Shown piece by piece: positions 33,613 to 42,991 of a stretch of 64,000 nt of DNA (position 1 is the stretch's first letter; each line of letters opens with the position of its first letter). The position numbers and the translations under genes were made by a program. The notes below the pieces were generated by a model. The model saw only the letters and a program-made list of their open reading frames with translations, was not told the DNA's origin and did not search any database. This DNA is from CBFFRJ01 sp965644225 (GTDB taxonomy: Bacteria > Pseudomonadota > Gammaproteobacteria > Enterobacterales > Enterobacteriaceae), in NCBI RefSeq assembly GCF_965644225.1, contig NZ_CBFFRJ010000007.1, forward strand, positions 1 to 64,000, read 5' to 3'.

Positions 33613-34977
33613 ATGAACGATAACAAAATGACGCCAGGCGAGTTGCGCGCGACCTGGGGTTTAGGGACTGTTTTCTCATTGCGCATGCTTGGCATGTTTA
33701 TGGTCCTGCCCGTTCTGACCACATACGGCATGGCGTTGCAGGGCGCCAGTGAAGCGTTGATTGGTCTGGCAATTGGCATCTATGGCCTGGCTCAGGCCGT
33801 GTTTCAAATCCCTTTTGGTTTGCTTTCCGATCGCATCGGGCGTAAACCGCTGATTATCGGCGGGCTGGCTATCTTTGTGGCGGGCAGTGTGATTGCCGCG
33901 CTGTCGGACTCTATCTGGGGGATTATTATTGGGCGCGCGCTGCAAGGCTCGGGGGCCATTGCCGCTGCCGTTATGGCCCTGCTTTCTGATTTAACCCGCG
34001 AACAGAACCGCACCAAAGCGATGGCCTTTATTGGCGTCAGTTTTGGCGTCACCTTCGCCATCGCCATGGTTCTCGGCCCGATAATCACCCACCAGCTTGG
34101 TTTGCATGCTCTGTTCTGGATGATTGCCGCGCTGGCGAGCGCAGGTATTCTGCTCACCCTCTGGGTGGTTCCTGACAGTCAACGCCATGTGCTTAACCGT
34201 GAATCCGGTATGGTAAAAGGCTGCTTCAGTCAGGTGCTTGCCAGCCCCAAATTGCTGAAGCTGAATTTCGGCATTATGTGTCTGCATATCCTGTTGATGT
34301 CGACCTTTGTCGCCCTGCCCGGCCAGCTTGAAGCCGCCGGCTTTGCCGCGCCGGATCACTGGAAAATCTATCTGGTCACCATGCTGGTGTCTTTTGTATC
34401 GGTCGTGCCCTTTATCATTTATGCCGAAGTAAAACGACGTATGAAGCGGGTTTTCCTGTTCTGTGTCGCGCTGCTGCTGATCGCAGAGATTGTGCTTTGG
34501 GGTGCAGGGCCGCACTTCTGGGAGCAGGTGATCGGGGTACAAATTTTCTTTGTCGCCTTCAACCTGATGGAAGCGTTGTTACCTTCGCTCATCAGTAAAG
34601 AAGCGCCCGCGGGTTACAAAGGCACGGCAATGGGCATTTATTCCACCAGCCAGTTTCTTGGCGTCGCCATTGGCGGCGCACTGGGGGGTTGGGTCGATGG
34701 CTGGTTTGACTCGCAAACGGTTTTCCTCGCCGGGGCGCTGCTGGCAATGGTGTGGTTGCTGGTCGCCAGCACCATGCAGGAACCGCAGTATGTCAGCAGC
34801 CTGCGCATCGAAATTCCACAGGACGTCGAACTGGATGAGGCCCTGCAACAGCGATTGCGTGAAAAAGCGGGGGTAAGCGACGTGCTGGTAATCGCCGAAG
34901 AACGCAGTGCCTACGTGAAAATAGACAGCAAAGTGACCAATCGTTTTGAGGTTGAGCAGGCCATTAAAGGGCTGTAA
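33613..34977 (+). CDS. yajR: MFS transporter YajR with C-terminal YAM domain
   Basis: 454 residues: 12 membrane helices with MFS motif A (LLSDRIGRKPLI), then a cytosolic ferredoxin-like YAM domain (about 390-454, SLRIEIPQDVELDEAL ... YVKIDSKVTNRFE). A drug:H+ antiporter-like protein with unknown substrate. The start at 33613 behind GAGG gives the E. coli N-terminus. In E. coli it follows cyoE directly; here the fucosidase cassette lies between. Confidence 0.94.
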   Translation: MNDNKMTPGELRATWGLGTVFSLRMLGMFMVLPVLTTYGMALQGASEALIGLAIGIYGLAQAVFQIPFGLLSDRIGRKPLIIGGLAIFVAGSVIAALSDSIWGIIIGRALQGSGAIAAAVMALLSDLTREQNRTKAMAFIGVSFGVTFAIAMVLGPIITHQLGLHALFWMIAALASAGILLTLWVVPDSQRHVLNRESGMVKGCFSQVLASPKLLKLNFGIMCLHILLMSTFVALPGQLEAAGFAAPDHWKIYLVTMLVSFVSVVPFIIYAEVKRRMKRVFLFCVALLLIAEIVLWGAGPHFWEQVIGVQIFFVAFNLMEALLPSLISKEAPAGYKGTAMGIYSTSQFLGVAIGGALGGWVDGWFDSQTVFLAGALLAMVWLLVASTMQEPQYVSSLRIEIPQDVELDEALQQRLREKAGVSDVLVIAEERSAYVKIDSKVTNRFEVEQAIKGL

Positions 34978-34978
34978 A

Positions 34979-35001
34979 AAAAGCGGGTATACCCGCTTTT
35001 T
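34979..35001. terminator. Bidirectional terminator between yajR and yajQ
   Basis: AAAGCGGG-TATA-CCCGCTTTTT, 8-bp stem with A- and T-runs on the two sides, between convergent genes. Confidence 0.88.
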
Positions 35002-35011
35002 CCTGCTTCCG

Positions 35012-35503
35012 TTAATCGCGGAAGTTTTTAAACTGGAACGGCTGCCCCAGATTGCCACCGCGCACCAGCGCCATGGTTGCCTGCAAGTCATCGCGCGCTT
35101 TACCCGTCACACGCAGCTCTTCGCCCTGAATCTGGGTCTGCACCTTCAGTTTGCTCTCTTTAATCAGCTTGACGATTTTCTTCGCCACATCGCTCTCAAT
35201 ACCCTGCTTGAGTTTTGCGTCCACAAACCAGGTTTTGCCGCTGTGCACAAACTCTTCAGGCACTTCCAGAGAGGTGCCTTCAATACCACGTTTCAGCAGT
35301 TTGGCACGCAGAATGTCCAGTAACTGATTGACCTGGAAATCAGACTCACTGAGTACTTTGATGGTTTTATTCTTCTCGTTCAGTTCAAATGTGGCTTCAA
35401 CGCCACGAAAATCGAAACGGCTTTCAAGTTCGCGACTCGCATTCTCAATCGCATTGCGGACTTCCTGAAGATCAACCTCAGAAACAATATCGAAAGATGG
35501 CAT
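35012..35503 (-). CDS. yajQ: YajQ-family nucleotide-binding protein
   Basis: 163 residues, two ferredoxin-like (RNA-recognition-like) domains. Starts MPSFDIVSEVDLQEVRNA and ends FQFKNFRD as in E. coli. Family members bind nucleotides, and a Xanthomonas homologue binds c-di-GMP. The role in enterobacteria is not settled. The start at 35503 follows GGGAGAAG; upstream codons of the longer frame are rejected. Confidence 0.95.
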   Translation of the reverse strand: MPSFDIVSEVDLQEVRNAIENASRELESRFDFRGVEATFELNEKNKTIKVLSESDFQVNQLLDILRAKLLKRGIEGTSLEVPEEFVHSGKTWFVDAKLKQGIESDVAKKIVKLIKESKLKVQTQIQGEELRVTGKARDDLQATMALVRGGNLGQPFQFKNFRD

Positions 35504-35643
35504 CTTTTCTTCTCCCTCAGTGTTTGTTGCGATGCATAATACCCGCAACAAAGCATAACTCAACTTGTAATGGCCGGAAGCTTCATCGATGGCGCTATAC
35601 TGAATGCAGTAACACCTGGCGCAGTTGCAGGTGAGGAGGAAAA

Positions 35644-36555
35644 ATGAAAATTACCGTACTTGGATGCGGTGCGTTAGGACAATTGTGGCTGACCGCACTG
35701 CACAAGCATGGACACGACGTTCAGGGCTGGTTACGCGTACCTCAGCCCTTTTGCAGTGTGAATGTGGTCGACGAAGATGGTTCTATTTTTAATGAGTCTC
35801 TGACTGCGAATGACCCGGAGTTCCTGGCACAGAGTGATTTGTTACTGGTGACCCTCAAAGCCTGGCAGGTTTTCGATGCCGTAAAAGGTCTTGCGGCAAC
35901 GCTACCGAGGACGACGCCCATTTTGCTGATCCATAACGGCATGGGTACCGTCGATGAACTGAAAAACCTGCAACAGCCACTGCTGATTGGCACCACCACC
36001 CACGCGGCCCGTCGTGATGGCAATGTCATCGTCCACGTGGCCAGCGGGACAACCCATATTGGTCCAGGGCGGCAACAGGATGGCGATTTCAGCTATCTGG
36101 CCGAAATACTTCAGGAAGTGCTTCCGGACGTCGCCTGGCATAACAATATCCGCCCGGCGTTGTGGCGCAAACTGGCCGTCAATTGCGTGATCAACCCGCT
36201 GACCGCACTCCAGGAGTGTAAAAATGGCGAGTTACGTGATTTTCCTGAAGAGATCAAAAAGGTGACGCATGAAGTCGCCGCCGTTATTGAGCGGGAAGGC
36301 CACCATATCTCGGCGGATGAACTACTGGATTACGTTTACCAGATTATTGATAACACGGCAGATAATGTCTCGTCGATGTTGCAGGATATCCGGGCTATGC
36401 GCCATACCGAATGCGACTATATTACCGGTTTTCTGCTGCGTCGCGCCCGTGCCCATGGCATTGCGGTGCCGGAAAATGCCCGTCTGTATGATTTAGTCAA
36501 ACGCAAGGAGAGTGAGTATGAGCGCGTCAGCTCTGGTATGTCTCGCCCCTGGTAG
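35644..36555 (+). CDS. panE: 2-dehydropantoate 2-reductase PanE (ApbA)
   Basis: NADPH-dependent ketopantoate reductase of pantothenate/CoA synthesis, 303 residues. Rossmann motif GCGALG (residues 7-12). The catalytic Lys lies in the LWRKLAVNCVINPLTAL segment. A GGAGG ribosome site precedes the ATG. It overlaps yajL by 38 bp. Confidence 0.97.
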   Translation: MKITVLGCGALGQLWLTALHKHGHDVQGWLRVPQPFCSVNVVDEDGSIFNESLTANDPEFLAQSDLLLVTLKAWQVFDAVKGLAATLPRTTPILLIHNGMGTVDELKNLQQPLLIGTTTHAARRDGNVIVHVASGTTHIGPGRQQDGDFSYLAEILQEVLPDVAWHNNIRPALWRKLAVNCVINPLTALQECKNGELRDFPEEIKKVTHEVAAVIEREGHHISADELLDYVYQIIDNTADNVSSMLQDIRAMRHTECDYITGFLLRRARAHGIAVPENARLYDLVKRKESEYERVSSGMSRPW

Positions 36556-37111
36556 CGAAGAGACCGAAGCGGTCACCACCATCGATTTACTGGTTCGCGG
36601 TGGCATCAGTGTGACCACCGCCAGCGTCGCCAGCGATGGCAATCTTGCTATTACCTGCTCGCGCGGGGTAAAACTGCTTGCCGATGCGCCGCTGGTCAGC
36701 GTCGCGGACGGCGATTTTGACGTTATTGTGCTACCCGGCGGGATAAAGGGCGCGGAGTATTTTCGCGACAGTCCAATACTGGTTGAAACCGTCCGCCAGT
36801 TTCATCAGTCTGGCCGTATTGTGGCGGCCATTTGTGCCGTAGCGGCAACGGTACTGGTTCCCCACGATCTGTTCCCGATTGGCAATATGACCGGTTTCCC
36901 GGCGCTTAAAGAGCAGATCCCTGAAGGACAGTGGCAGGACAAGCGCGTGGTCTGGGATCCCAGGGTGAATCTGCTCACCAGCCAGGGTCCGGGCACCTCA
37001 ATCGATTTCGCGCTGAAGATTATTGATCTGCTGGCCGGGCAGGAAAAAGCCCACGAAGTGGCAAACCAACTGGTGATCCCGGCGGGAATTTACAATCACT
37101 ACGTTGGCTGA
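36518..37111 (+). CDS. yajL: DJ-1/PfpI-family protein YajL (glyoxalase/chaperone)
   Basis: 197-residue homologue of human DJ-1, reported as a protein and nucleotide deglycase, glyoxalase and chaperone protecting thiol proteins. Nucleophile Cys106 lies in the elbow AAICAVAATVL and the partner Glu15 in PGSEE. Next to the cysteine the usual E. coli CAAPA reads CAVAA here, losing the proline. The start at 36518 behind AAGGAG is preferred to a GTG two codons earlier. It begins inside panE. Confidence 0.93.
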   Translation: MSASALVCLAPGSEETEAVTTIDLLVRGGISVTTASVASDGNLAITCSRGVKLLADAPLVSVADGDFDVIVLPGGIKGAEYFRDSPILVETVRQFHQSGRIVAAICAVAATVLVPHDLFPIGNMTGFPALKEQIPEGQWQDKRVVWDPRVNLLTSQGPGTSIDFALKIIDLLAGQEKAHEVANQLVIPAGIYNHYVG

Positions 37112-37118
37112 AAGTAGA

Positions 37119-37149
37119 AGCCGGATGGCGCACTGAGCGCCGCCCGGCA
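37119..37149. repeat. REP (palindromic unit) between yajL and thiI
   Basis: GCCGGATGGCG ... CGCCCGGC forms the REP-type imperfect palindrome in the 44-bp gap between convergent yajL and thiI. It probably stabilises or ends both messages. Confidence 0.75.
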
Positions 37150-37155
37150 TCACGG

Positions 37156-38604
37156 CTACGGACGATAAACCTTCACGTTTTTAAAGCCCTGCTCCAGCAG
37201 ATAAAGCGCCTGCAAACGGCTCATCACGCCACGCTCACACCACAGCAGCCAGTTTTTGCTCTGGTCGAGGTCGCCAAATTTGGTGCTGAGTTTATAGAAC
37301 GGCAGCGACACCACTTCCACACCATCAACCACCAGCGGTTTAGCATCCTGTTCATCAATCGAACGGATATCCAGCAGCATATCGTTCGCACCAAAACCGC
37401 TGACCGTTTCAACTTCAACGACCTCTTGTGTCGTCTGTTCAGCAATAACACGAATGTCGATGTTAGAGGCTTCAGCAACAACTTTATCGAGGATCGAGAA
37501 ATCGAAATGCTCTTCTTCAGCTTCGATTTTGGCCTTCACCGCTTTGACCGTCGGGCTTTTTGAGATCACGCCGCAATATTCCGGCATGGTGCGGGCGAAA
37601 TCTTCGGTCCCAATCTCACGCGCCAGATCGATAATGTGTTCTTTATCGTAAGAGATAAGCGGACGCAGGATCAGCGTGTCAGAGACATTATCAATCAAAC
37701 GCAGGTTGGTCAGCGTCTGGCTGGAGACCTGGCCCAGCGCTTCGCCGGTTACCAATGCCTGCACGCCATAACGTTCGGCGACCTGAGAGGCGGCACGAAC
37801 CATCATACGCTTCAGCACGACACCCATCTGGCCGTCATCCACTTTTTCGAGGATTTCGCCGACCACTGGCTCAAAGTTGATTGCCACAAAACGCACGCGA
37901 TGGGAACTGCCAAAGCGATTCCAAAGATAATGCGCCACCTGACGTACGCCAATCTCGTGCGCCGCGCCGCCCAGGTTAAAGAAGCAGTAGTGTACGCGGC
38001 AGCCGCGACGCATCAGCATATAGCTGGAGACGCCAGAGTCAAAACCACCGGAAATCAGTGACAGCACATCTTCCTGGGTGCCAATCGGGAAACCACCGAT
38101 GCCTTCATAGCGGCCTTTCACCAGCAGCAGGCGATCGTCTTCAATTTCCAGATTAACGGTGATATCCGGATGCGTAAGCTTCACGCGGGCGGATTCAATA
38201 TGCTGATTCAGCCCGCCGCCGACATAGCGTTCGACTTCAATGGAGCTGAATTCGTGTTTACCGCGACGTTTGGCACGCACGCAGAAGGTTTTCCCTTCCA
38301 GCTTTTCACGCCAGGCTTCCAGCGTTTTTTCAAAGATGTCGTGCAGCGAAGTGAACGGGACATCTTCCACTTCCAGAATATGGTGAATACCCGGGATGCG
38401 GGTCAGCGCATCGCGAATAACCAGACGCTGGTTTTCATCTTTGGCGCGAACTTCAATGTTATCCCAGTGGCGAACGACCGCGAGGGTCTCGTCGTAGTGT
38501 TTTAGAACGTTACGAATATTCCCGGTCAGGATCTTAATAAAGCGCAAACGCACAGATTGGCTTTTGATGGTGATTTCCGGGAACAATTTAATGATAAACT
38601 TCAT
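37156..38604 (-). CDS. thiI: tRNA sulfurtransferase ThiI
   Basis: 482 residues. N-terminal ferredoxin-like and THUMP domains (to about 165), PP-loop ATPase SGGFDSGVSSYM (about 184), Cys344 in MPEYCGVIS, and a C-terminal rhodanese domain with active Cys456 (LLWCERGVMS). It makes 4-thiouridine at tRNA position 8 and passes sulfur to thiazole synthesis. Length and key cysteines match E. coli. Divergent from xseB across 205 bp. Confidence 0.98.
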   Translation of the reverse strand: MKFIIKLFPEITIKSQSVRLRFIKILTGNIRNVLKHYDETLAVVRHWDNIEVRAKDENQRLVIRDALTRIPGIHHILEVEDVPFTSLHDIFEKTLEAWREKLEGKTFCVRAKRRGKHEFSSIEVERYVGGGLNQHIESARVKLTHPDITVNLEIEDDRLLLVKGRYEGIGGFPIGTQEDVLSLISGGFDSGVSSYMLMRRGCRVHYCFFNLGGAAHEIGVRQVAHYLWNRFGSSHRVRFVAINFEPVVGEILEKVDDGQMGVVLKRMMVRAASQVAERYGVQALVTGEALGQVSSQTLTNLRLIDNVSDTLILRPLISYDKEHIIDLAREIGTEDFARTMPEYCGVISKSPTVKAVKAKIEAEEEHFDFSILDKVVAEASNIDIRVIAEQTTQEVVEVETVSGFGANDMLLDIRSIDEQDAKPLVVDGVEVVSLPFYKLSTKFGDLDQSKNWLLWCERGVMSRLQALYLLEQGFKNVKVYRP

Positions 38605-38809
38605 GGCGGCAAGGGTTCACTGGCAAGCCCGGCTGGGCTTCTCTGAAAAAAATACAGCAGCCCAAACCTGCGGCTGCATCCAGGCGCGCAAGTATATCAC
38701 CATCGCGGCGCTCCTGTGTATTTTGCATTACTCTTGCGCGTTATTTGCTTAGCCTTGCGACTCCGCTACCATAGTGGGGTCGGAAAACAATGAGAGTCAG
38801 ACATTCATT

Positions 38810-39052
38810 ATGCCAAAGAAAAAAGACGCACCCGCCAGCTTTGAAACGGCGCTCGGCGAACTGGAACAGATTGTCACCCGTCTTGAAAGCGGCGATCTTC
38901 CCCTGGAAGATGCCCTCAACGAATTTGAACGCGGCGTTCAGTTGGCCCGCCAGGGTCAGGTCAAACTCCAGCAGGCGGAACAGCGAGTCCAGATCCTGCT
39001 GTCCGATAACGAGGATGCGCCCTTAACGTCGTTTACCCCGGAAAACGAGTAA
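38810..39052 (+). CDS. xseB: Exodeoxyribonuclease VII small subunit
   Basis: 80 residues, mostly helical, with SFETALGELEQIVTRLESGDLPLEDALNEFERGVQL typical of XseB. It binds the large subunit XseA, encoded elsewhere. The start at 38810 gives the MPKKK N-terminus of E. coli. First gene of xseB-ispA-dxs-yajO. Confidence 0.96.
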   Translation: MPKKKDAPASFETALGELEQIVTRLESGDLPLEDALNEFERGVQLARQGQVKLQQAEQRVQILLSDNEDAPLTSFTPENE

Positions 39053-39952
39053 ATGGATTTTAATCAGCAACTACAGACGTGCGTTGAGCACGCCAATGAT
39101 GCCCTGCGGCGCTTTATCGCCCCTCTTCCCTTTCAGAACACTCCTCTGGTTGCGGCCATGGAGTATGGCGCATTATTAGGCGGCAAACGTCTGCGCCCCT
39201 TTCTGGTTTACGCAACGGGCACGATGTTCGGCGTCAGCCGGGAAACCCTGGATGCACCAGCGGCGGCGGTGGAGTGTATCCACGCTTACTCACTGATCCA
39301 TGACGACTTACCGGCGATGGACGATGACGATTTACGCCGGGGTCTGCCAACCTGCCATATCAAGTTTGGCGAGGCGAATGCGATTCTGGCAGGCGATGCT
39401 CTGCAAACGCTGGCCTTCTCGATCCTCAGTGATGCCCCTATGCCGGAAGTGGCGGCGCTGGATCGACTGGCAATGGTGCGCGAACTGGCCTCTGCCAGCG
39501 GAGCCGCCGGCATGTGCGCCGGACAGGCTTTGGATCTGGCCGCAGAAGGCAAATCGGTAGATTTACAGGCACTGGAGCAAATTCATCGCCATAAAACGGG
39601 TGCGTTGATCCGTGCGGCGGTAAAAATGGGCGCGCTCAGTGCCGGAGAAGCAGGCCGCCAGTGGCTGCCCGTACTGGATAAATATGCCCAAAGCATTGGC
39701 CTGGCGTTCCAGGTTCAGGATGACATACTGGATGTTGTCGGCGATACTGCGACCCTTGGCAAACGCCAGGGCGCGGATCAGCAACTCGGTAAAAGTACTT
39801 ATCCTGCGTTACTGGGCCTTGAGCAAGCCCGACGAAAAGCCAGTGACCTGATTGCAGAAGCCCGCCAGGCATTAACATTGCTGGCTACGCACTCACTGGA
39901 TACCACGGCACTGGAAGCACTGGCTGATTACATAATCCAGCGTGATAAATAA
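39053..39952 (+). CDS. ispA: Farnesyl diphosphate synthase IspA
   Basis: 299 residues. It condenses IPP with DMAPP and GPP to give FPP, the precursor of quinones, undecaprenyl carriers and the farnesyl group used by CyoE. First Asp-rich motif DDLPAMDDDDLRRG (about 84-97) and second DDILD (about 224-228). Its ATG directly follows the xseB stop. Confidence 0.98.
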   Translation: MDFNQQLQTCVEHANDALRRFIAPLPFQNTPLVAAMEYGALLGGKRLRPFLVYATGTMFGVSRETLDAPAAAVECIHAYSLIHDDLPAMDDDDLRRGLPTCHIKFGEANAILAGDALQTLAFSILSDAPMPEVAALDRLAMVRELASASGAAGMCAGQALDLAAEGKSVDLQALEQIHRHKTGALIRAAVKMGALSAGEAGRQWLPVLDKYAQSIGLAFQVQDDILDVVGDTATLGKRQGADQQLGKSTYPALLGLEQARRKASDLIAEARQALTLLATHSLDTTALEALADYIIQRDK

Positions 39953-40039
39953 ACTAACAATGATGCTCTGACTAATCCCGGTTGCAGGAAAGATTATCCC
40001 ACCTGCCACCTGACGAATAATGAGCAAGATGAGTCTCTG

Positions 40040-41902
40040 ATGAGTTTTGATATAGCCAAATACCCGACGCTGGCGCTGGTCGATTCCACTGCGGAATTGC
40101 GTTCGCTGCCAAAAGAGAGCCTGCCGAAACTATGCGATGAGTTGCGTCGCTACCTGCTCGACAGCGTGAGCCGTTCCAGCGGACACTTTGCCTCCGGACT
40201 TGGCACGGTGGAGTTAACCGTGGCGCTGCACTACGTCTACAACACGCCCTTTGACCAGCTCGTCTGGGACGTGGGCCATCAGGCTTATCCGCATAAAATT
40301 CTGACGGGTCGCCGCGACCGCATCGGGACTATTCGCCAGAAAAACGGCTTGCATCCGTTCCCCTGGCGGGGCGAAAGCGAGTATGACGTCTTAAGCGTCG
40401 GCCACTCTTCGACCTCCATCAGCGCAGGTATTGGTATTGCCGTTGCCGCAGCGAAAGAAGGTAAGCAGCGGCGAACCGTCTGCGTCATTGGCGACGGCGC
40501 CATAACCGCAGGCATGGCCTTTGAAGCAATGAACCATGCAGGCGATATCCGCCCGGATATGCTGGTCGTCCTCAACGATAACGAAATGTCGATTTCAGAG
40601 AACGTCGGCGCACTCAACAACCATCTGGCGCAGTTGCTCTCCGGCAAACTTTATTCGACGCTGCGTGAAGGCGGCAAGAAAGTGCTCTCCGGCGTTCCGC
40701 CGATTAAAGAACTGATTAAGCGTACCGAAGAGCACATCAAAGGCATGGTAGTGCCGGGAACCTTGTTTGAAGAGCTGGGCTTTAACTATATTGGCCCGGT
40801 TGATGGGCATGACGTGCTGGGGCTGGTACAAACCCTGAAGAATATGCGTGAGCTGAAAGGTCCCCAGTTCCTGCACATTATGACCAAGAAAGGCCGCGGC
40901 TATGAGCCGGCGGAAAAAGACCCTATTACCTTCCATGCGGTGCCGAAATTCGACCCCACCAGCGGAACGCTGCCAAAAAGCAGCGGCGGTATGCCCAGCT
41001 ACTCGAAGATCTTTGGCGACTGGCTGTGCGAGATGGCGGCCAAAGACAGTAAACTGATGGCCATTACCCCCGCCATGCGCGAAGGCTCAGGAATGGTGGA
41101 GTTCTCACGCAACTTCCCGGATCAATATTTCGACGTTGCCATCGCCGAGCAGCATTCAGTGACCTTCGCCGCAGGCCTCGCCATTGGCGGTTATAAACCC
41201 GTCGTGGCTATCTATTCCACCTTCCTGCAACGGGCCTACGATCAGGTGATCCATGACGTCGCCATTCAGAAACTGCCGGTGCTGTTTGCCATTGACCGTG
41301 CAGGAATTGTGGGGGCGGACGGGCAGACCCATCAGGGGGCGTTTGATATCTCTTACCTGCGCTGTATTCCGGATATCGTCATCATGACCCCGAGTGATGA
41401 AAACGAGTGCCGCCAGATGCTGTTCACCGGTTATCACCATAACGCGGGGCCAAGTGCGGTGCGCTACCCACGTGGTAATGCGCTGGGCGTCACCCTCGAA
41501 CCCCTGCAAAAACTGCCATTAGGCAAAGGCGTGGTGAAACGCAAAGGCGAGAAGATTGCCATCCTCAACTTCGGCACACTGCTGCCGGAAGCGGAAAAAG
41601 CAGCCCAGGCGCTGGACGCCACCCTGGTCGATATGCGTTTTGTGAAACCGCTTGATGAGTCATTGATTCTGGAGATGGCTGCACGCCATGAGGCATTGAT
41701 TACACTGGAAGAAAACGCGATTATCGGTGGGGCAGGCAGTGGTGTAAACGAGCTCCTGATGTCCCGACGTAAACCGGTTCCGGTGCTAAATCTCGGATTG
41801 CCTGACTTCTTTATCCCTCAGGGTACTCAGGATGAAGCACGCAGCGAACTGGGCCTTGATGCCGCAGGTATTGAAGCCCACATCCGGCGCTGGCTCGCAT
41901 AA
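40040..41902 (+). CDS. dxs: 1-deoxy-D-xylulose-5-phosphate synthase
   Basis: 620-residue TPP-dependent enzyme that starts the MEP isoprenoid route from pyruvate and glyceraldehyde-3-phosphate. TPP/Mg site GDGAITAGMAFEAMN (about 151-165). Transketolase pyrimidine-binding domain with DVAIAEQHSVTFAAG (about 365-380). It sits 87 bp downstream of ispA, in the same pathway. The product also feeds thiamine and pyridoxal synthesis. Confidence 0.98.
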   Translation: MSFDIAKYPTLALVDSTAELRSLPKESLPKLCDELRRYLLDSVSRSSGHFASGLGTVELTVALHYVYNTPFDQLVWDVGHQAYPHKILTGRRDRIGTIRQKNGLHPFPWRGESEYDVLSVGHSSTSISAGIGIAVAAAKEGKQRRTVCVIGDGAITAGMAFEAMNHAGDIRPDMLVVLNDNEMSISENVGALNNHLAQLLSGKLYSTLREGGKKVLSGVPPIKELIKRTEEHIKGMVVPGTLFEELGFNYIGPVDGHDVLGLVQTLKNMRELKGPQFLHIMTKKGRGYEPAEKDPITFHAVPKFDPTSGTLPKSSGGMPSYSKIFGDWLCEMAAKDSKLMAITPAMREGSGMVEFSRNFPDQYFDVAIAEQHSVTFAAGLAIGGYKPVVAIYSTFLQRAYDQVIHDVAIQKLPVLFAIDRAGIVGADGQTHQGAFDISYLRCIPDIVIMTPSDENECRQMLFTGYHHNAGPSAVRYPRGNALGVTLEPLQKLPLGKGVVKRKGEKIAILNFGTLLPEAEKAAQALDATLVDMRFVKPLDESLILEMAARHEALITLEENAIIGGAGSGVNELLMSRRKPVPVLNLGLPDFFIPQGTQDEARSELGLDAAGIEAHIRRWLA

Positions 41903-41914
41903 CCTCCTCTACCG

Positions 41915-41959
41915 CTCCTGCTATGCTTAACGGTAATGTTTTTTAAACATCAGCAGGAG
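41915..41959 (+). promoter_or_regulatory. Stem that may hide the yajO ribosome site
   Basis: CTCCTGCT (41915-41922) can pair perfectly with AGCAGGAG (41952-41959), which contains the AGGAG ribosome site of yajO. The 29-nt loop holds A/T-rich sequence. It may hold down yajO translation on the dxs read-through message. Confidence 0.4.
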
Positions 41960-41966
41960 TGGAACC

Positions 41967-42941
41967 ATGCAATACAACACACTAGGAAAAACAGATCTTA
42001 AGGTTTCCCGCCTTTGCCTTGGCTGCATGACATTTGGCGAGCCTGACCGGGGTAATCACGCCTGGACGCTGCCGGAAGAGAGCAGCCGTCTTCTTATCCA
42101 GCACGCCCTGAACGGCGGTATTAACTTCTTCGATACGGCAAACAGCTACTCTGACGGCAGCAGCGAAGAGATTGTAGGCCGCGCCCTGCGTGATTTTGCC
42201 CGTCGTGACGAGGTGGTGGTAGCGACCAAGGTCTACTATCCATCCGGCACCCTGACGGAAGGCCTCTCCCGGGCGCAAATTTTACGTTCCATCGATGACA
42301 GCCTGACACGCCTGGGCATGGAATATGTCGATATACTGCAAATTCACCGCTGGGACTACAACACCCCCATTGAAGAGACGCTGGAAGCCCTGAATGACGT
42401 GGTGAAAGCGGGGAAAGCACGTTATATCGGCGCATCATCCATGCACGCGCACCAGTTTGCGCAGACCCTGAAACTGCAACAGCAGCACGGCTGGGCGCAG
42501 TTTGTCACCATGCAGGACCATTACAATCTGATTTACCGTGAAGAAGAACGCGAAATGCTGCCGCTGTGCGATCAGGAAGGTGTGGCCGTCATTCCCTGGA
42601 GCCCGCTGGCCCGCGGCCGCCTGACGCGTCCCTGGGGTGAAACGACAGCGCGTCTGGTCTCCGATCAGGTAGGGCGAAAACTCTATAACGAGGATGATGA
42701 AAACGATGCGCAGATTGCCGAACGCCTTGGGGCTATAGCCGATGAAACCGGTGCCACCCGCGCTCAGGTAGCGCTGGCCTGGCTGCTGAGTAAACCCGGC
42801 ATTGCCGCACCGATCATTGGCGCCTCTCGCGAAGAGCAAATGGATGAGTTGTTACAGGCCGTGGATTTGACGCTTAAACCGGAACAGATTGCCGAAATGG
42901 AAACACCGTACAAACAGCACCCGGTGGTGGGATTTAAATAA
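41967..42941 (+). CDS. yajO: Aldo-keto reductase YajO
   Basis: 324-residue NADPH-dependent (beta/alpha)8 reductase. The tetrad residues are seen in FFDTANSYSDGSSEE (Asp, Tyr), VVVATKV (Lys) and ILQIHRWD (His). E. coli YajO has been linked to xylose reductase activity and to conversion of ribulose-5-phosphate to DXP. It is at the end of the dxs cluster, 64 bp after dxs. Confidence 0.94.
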   Translation: MQYNTLGKTDLKVSRLCLGCMTFGEPDRGNHAWTLPEESSRLLIQHALNGGINFFDTANSYSDGSSEEIVGRALRDFARRDEVVVATKVYYPSGTLTEGLSRAQILRSIDDSLTRLGMEYVDILQIHRWDYNTPIEETLEALNDVVKAGKARYIGASSMHAHQFAQTLKLQQQHGWAQFVTMQDHYNLIYREEEREMLPLCDQEGVAVIPWSPLARGRLTRPWGETTARLVSDQVGRKLYNEDDENDAQIAERLGAIADETGATRAQVALAWLLSKPGIAAPIIGASREEQMDELLQAVDLTLKPEQIAEMETPYKQHPVVGFK

Positions 42942-42950
42942 GCCATCTGC

Positions 42951-42981
42951 CGTCGCCCTCTTCCGGCGGGAGAGGGCGACG
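42951..42981. repeat. boxC-like hairpin between yajO and pgpA
   Basis: Perfect 11-bp stem CGTCGCCCTCT / AGAGGGCGACG with a 9-nt loop in the 50-bp gap between convergent genes. The GGGAGAGGGCG core resembles enterobacterial boxC repeats. No T-run. Confidence 0.6.
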
Positions 42982-42991
42982 AAGCTGAGTG

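Noticed and set aside
37112..37155. A small gene or ncRNA between yajL and thiI
   Set aside because: The 44 bp are filled by a REP palindrome.
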